Shown here one piece after another: positions 43,389 to 45,417 of a stretch of 45,417 nt of DNA (its first letter is position 1; each line of letters opens with the position of its first letter). The stretch is from NCBI GenBank assembly GCA_022449345.1, contig JAKURL010000013.1, forward strand, positions 1-45,417. The letters are read 5' to 3'. This stretch comes from Candidatus Thalassarchaeum sp. (GTDB taxonomy: Archaea > Thermoplasmatota > Poseidoniia > Poseidoniales > Thalassarchaeaceae). Below the pieces are notes generated by a model. That model was given only the letters and a program-made list of their open reading frames with translations. It did no database searches and was not told the DNA's origin. A program made the translations under genes and the position numbers.

Positions 43389-43580
43389 ATGCCAGAGCGA
43401 AGAGTCTGTAACTTCACCCACGAGGAGATTGAGCCAGGTACTGGTATGATGTTTATCAAGCGTGATGGAACTGTCTTTTGGTTCAAAGACAGTAAGGCCC
43501 GCAAGAACCACTTGAAGCTCAAGCGCAATCCACGCCAGCTAAAGTGGACCCGCCGATATGAAAAGGGCGGAATCAAGTAA
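43389..43580 (+). CDS. rpl24e: 50S ribosomal protein L24e, zinc-cysteine-poor form
   Basis: This 63-residue large-subunit protein contains EIEPGTGMMFIKRDGTVFWF and LKLKRNPRQLKWTRRY, typical of L24e. The usual zinc finger has four Cys: CxxC near residue 7 and two more in the FC.SKC segment. Here only the first remains (RVCNFTHEE), and the later pair is replaced (WFKDSKARKN), so the protein probably folds without zinc. It is 10 nt after S28e, with GAGGTGAT before the start. Confidence 0.94.
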   Translation: MPERRVCNFTHEEIEPGTGMMFIKRDGTVFWFKDSKARKNHLKLKRNPRQLKWTRRYEKGGIK

Positions 43581-43646
43581 AGTCGATACTTTAGACTGAA
43601 TCTCAAACCTGCTACCTCAAGTAGTATGATTATCCGCGCTGGGATT

Positions 43647-43838
43647 ATGGCAGAAGGCACAGTGAAGTGGTTCAACCAATCGAAGGGCTACGGATTCATA
43701 CAACAAGAAGAAGGAGAGGACCTGTTCGTCCATAAGAGTCAGGTCGAAGGACACATACGAGATGGAGATTCCGTTGAGTATGAAGTTGGAGAGGGACCTA
43801 AGGGGCCTAATGCCGTCAATGTTCGCAAAATTGAGTAA
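43647..43838 (+). CDS. Cold-shock domain protein
   Basis: This 63-residue single-stranded nucleic-acid-binding protein has RNP1 KGYGFIQ and RNP2 DLFVHKSQ, with MAEGTVKWFNQSKGYGFI at the N-terminus and a complete five-strand barrel. ATG 43647 is the standard family start; ATG 43626 in frame would add seven residues. CspA-type proteins act as RNA chaperones and are more common in bacteria than archaea. A hairpin follows 28 nt after the stop. Confidence 0.93.
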   Translation: MAEGTVKWFNQSKGYGFIQQEEGEDLFVHKSQVEGHIRDGDSVEYEVGEGPKGPNAVNVRKIE

Positions 43839-43866
43839 TTTTCTGTCCATACGCGAAAACTACTAT

Positions 43867-43882
43867 CAAACCTATTGGTTTG
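43867..43882. repeat. Hairpin after the cold-shock gene
   Basis: CAAACC and GGTTTG form a perfect 6-bp stem with a TATT loop. It could mark the 3' end of the cold-shock transcript, but no clear U-tract follows. Confidence 0.35.
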
Positions 43883-43964
43883 TGTAGTCGGGATACGATC
43901 TATTTAGGATCTGTATAGCTTCGAAGAGAATTTCAACGATTGGCAGGATAATATGTAGCAATGA

Positions 43965-43980
43965 CCTCGGGTATCCGAGG
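43965..43980 (+). promoter_or_regulatory. Hairpin just before the PLP-enzyme start
   Basis: CCTCGG and CCGAGG form a perfect 6-bp stem with a GTAT loop. It ends one base before ATG 43982 and 7 nt before ATG 43988. If translation begins there, the hairpin could control start-site access. Confidence 0.4.
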
Positions 43981-43987
43981 CATGCCA

Positions 43988-45214
43988 ATGTCAGAGCAAG
44001 AGAATACTGAGAATCATGGGTTCGCAACCAAAGCTATACACGCGGGAGAAGTACACGACCCCGCTGGTTCTCACATCAATCCAATTCACCAAACATCGAC
44101 CTTTGTTTTCGAGAATTCAGAGGCAATTGAGAGCTGGGGTCGTGGCGAGAGCGAGGCTTACATCTACACCCGTGGGAACAATCCCACGATGGAGGTTCTA
44201 GCCAAGAAAATCTCAGCGCTCGAGGGCTATGGCATGGATAATGCGGATGAGGTCTCGGCCATTCTTTTCGGATCCGGAATGGCCGCGATTAACGCCGCAC
44301 TACTCAGCATTTGTCAGGCCGGCGACCATATCATCACGCAGCAGGTTTTGTACGGCTCGACCGATCATTTGTTGAGTGCTGACTTCCCAAAAATCGACAT
44401 CTCCCACTCACGTGTTCCACGTCTTGAGCCGGCTGGATTAGAGGCTGAGTTAGCCAAGCACCCGAATACCAAGGCAGTTTATCTCGAGAGCCCTGCGAAC
44501 CCGACGATGACCATCATCGATATTGCGCGAACTGTCGAAATCGCCCACGCACACGGAGCCAAGGTCGTCGTCGACAATACATTCGCCTCACCAGCACTAC
44601 AGCGACCACTTTCATTCGGAGCGGATGCTGTGGTTCACAGCACTACGAAGTACATCAACGGCCATGGAACAGTCATCGGTGGAGTTGTAGTCAGTGCTGA
44701 CAGACAGTGGATCGAAGAAGGTCCGTGGATGAAGCAACGATATTTGGGAGCAGCAGTACCGAGCCCGTTCGATTGTTGGTTGACCAATATTGGACTCAAG
44801 ACACTATCAATTCGGATGCGCCAGCACTGCGCCAATGCGCGGGCGGTTGCTGAATTCCTAGATGCACATCCGAAGGTCAAGATGACCTTCTGGCCGGGTT
44901 TAGAGAGTCATCAAGGACACGAGGTGGCGGCTCGTCAGATGGACGATTTCGGAGCGATGATTTCCATTGAAATCGGTAGTTATGAAGGAGCGGGGCAATT
45001 CATGGATGGTTTGAGAATGTGTGGTTTAGGAGTTAGCTTGGGTAATGTCGACACCTTGGTTCAGCATCCAGCGTCGATGACTCATCGATTGGTGTCGGAT
45101 GAGGACAAGGCAAAGTCTGGAATCACACCAGGGATGGTTCGCCTTTCGATTGGAATAGAGGAGGCCGCGGACATCATCGCCGACCTAGAAAGAGGTCTCA
45201 ACAACATCTCTTGA
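43988..45214 (+). CDS. Cys/Met-metabolism PLP-dependent enzyme (trans-sulfuration family)
   Basis: This is a ~408-residue gamma-family PLP enzyme, such as cystathionine gamma-synthase/lyase, O-acyl-homoserine sulfhydrylase or methionine gamma-lyase. Features are FATKAIHAGEVHDPAGSHINPIHQTSTF, YIYTRGNNPTMEVLAKKISALEG, FGSGMAAINAALLS, LYGSTDHLL, ESPANPTMTIIDIA, VVVDNTFASPALQRPLSFGADAVVHSTTKYINGHGTVIGG with the Schiff-base Lys, and the closing SIGIEEAADIIADLERGL. Substrate choice within the family is not decided by these motifs. ATG 43988 or 43982 is preferred to ATG 43961, which would place a hairpin inside the coding region; this is uncertain. Confidence 0.9.
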   Translation: MSEQENTENHGFATKAIHAGEVHDPAGSHINPIHQTSTFVFENSEAIESWGRGESEAYIYTRGNNPTMEVLAKKISALEGYGMDNADEVSAILFGSGMAAINAALLSICQAGDHIITQQVLYGSTDHLLSADFPKIDISHSRVPRLEPAGLEAELAKHPNTKAVYLESPANPTMTIIDIARTVEIAHAHGAKVVVDNTFASPALQRPLSFGADAVVHSTTKYINGHGTVIGGVVVSADRQWIEEGPWMKQRYLGAAVPSPFDCWLTNIGLKTLSIRMRQHCANARAVAEFLDAHPKVKMTFWPGLESHQGHEVAARQMDDFGAMISIEIGSYEGAGQFMDGLRMCGLGVSLGNVDTLVQHPASMTHRLVSDEDKAKSGITPGMVRLSIGIEEAADIIADLERGLNNIS

Positions 45215-45291
45215 CCGGTTCACCGTGTCATAATGAAAATACCAATCAGCATACCTTGAAGATTTGCCAAGCATCGTCGATGAACAAGCAC

Positions 45292-45417
45292 TCAAGCCGT
45301 CGAATTTGTCCAGTCGGTGCATGCAGTATGCGTGCAAGTTGGAGGGTCGAATAGCAACTTCTCACTAGGGTCGATTAGATCCAGAAGTAGATTCGAGTCA
45401 GCACCTTCCTGAATGGA
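45292..45417 (-). CDS. Possible 3' end of a gene entering from the right edge
   Basis: Read on the minus strand, one frame is open from the window edge for 41 residues and ends in TGA at 45292-45294. The other two minus frames are stopped within ~45 nt. The sequence (LLLDLIDPSEKLLFDPPTCTHTACTDW) looks protein-like, with two Cys in a short C-terminal tail. It is too short to identify. Confidence 0.35.
   Translation of the reverse strand, partial: SIQEGADSNLLLDLIDPSEKLLFDPPTCTHTACTDWTNSTA

Overview
The window looks like a chromosome segment of a planktonic euryarchaeon, most likely Marine Group II (Ca. Poseidoniales, phylum Thermoplasmatota). The archaeal core comprises ribosomal proteins S2p, L7Ae, S28e and L24e, a deoxyhypusine synthase, geranylgeranyl reductase, an archaeal-type FKBP and tRNA-Ile(GAU). 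Around it are genes typical of marine heterotrophs: a Na+/solute symporter, a fused 3-hydroxyacyl-CoA dehydrogenase/enoyl-CoA hydratase, Ig/PKD-repeat surface proteins and bacterial-type UvrB. The assignment to MGII is inference from gene content and style, not from a search. Genes are densely packed, many joined by ATGA/TGATG overlaps, and TAG is commonly used as a stop. I see no insertion sequences, CRISPR or phage.

Layout. 1-8.2 kb (minus): a partial PutP-like symporter with a long extracytoplasmic tail; an ABC system made of one double-length FtsX/MacB-type permease flanked by two different ATPases, one ending in a zinc ribbon; and a degenerate glycosyltransferase-like gene. 8.3-11.6 kb (plus): two overlapping GT4-type glycosyltransferases and a highly acidic, Met/His-rich anchored protein. 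11.6-16.0 kb (minus): a three-gene overlapping operon of two secreted proteins with N-terminal CxCH or CxxxCH motifs and a polytopic membrane protein. 16.1-21.5 kb (plus): the beta-oxidation fusion protein and three winged-helix regulators with a small membrane protein among them. 21.5-28.0 kb (minus): DUF2237, dihydrouridine synthase, ribosomal S2, a lipoprotein, then an overlapping trio (Lgt-like protein, tetraether-synthase-like radical SAM enzyme, EF-hand membrane protein), then FKBP.

28.1-31.8 kb (minus): geranylgeranyl reductase followed by a CcmF cytochrome c haem lyase interrupted by an in-frame TAG. 31.8-38.3 kb (plus): a UbiD/UbiA pair resembling the futalosine menaquinone enzymes MqnL/MqnP, UvrB, deoxyhypusine synthase and a bacterial-like histone H1-like protein. 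38.3-40.6 kb (minus): an epimerase-like protein and a class III aminotransferase. An AT-rich divergent regulatory region follows, then a PRC-barrel-like protein, tRNA-Ile, PRPP synthase, the L7Ae-S28e-L24e operon, a cold-shock protein and a Cys/Met-metabolism PLP enzyme. A probable gene end lies on the minus strand at the right edge.

The most interesting points are the Lgt-like/Tes-like/EF-hand cassette next to a lipoprotein gene (possible membrane-lipid or lipoprotein-lipid tailoring), the amber-interrupted ccmF, the CxCH/CxxxCH surface-protein operon, and the ABC ATPase with a fused AbrB-like plus zinc-ribbon tail.
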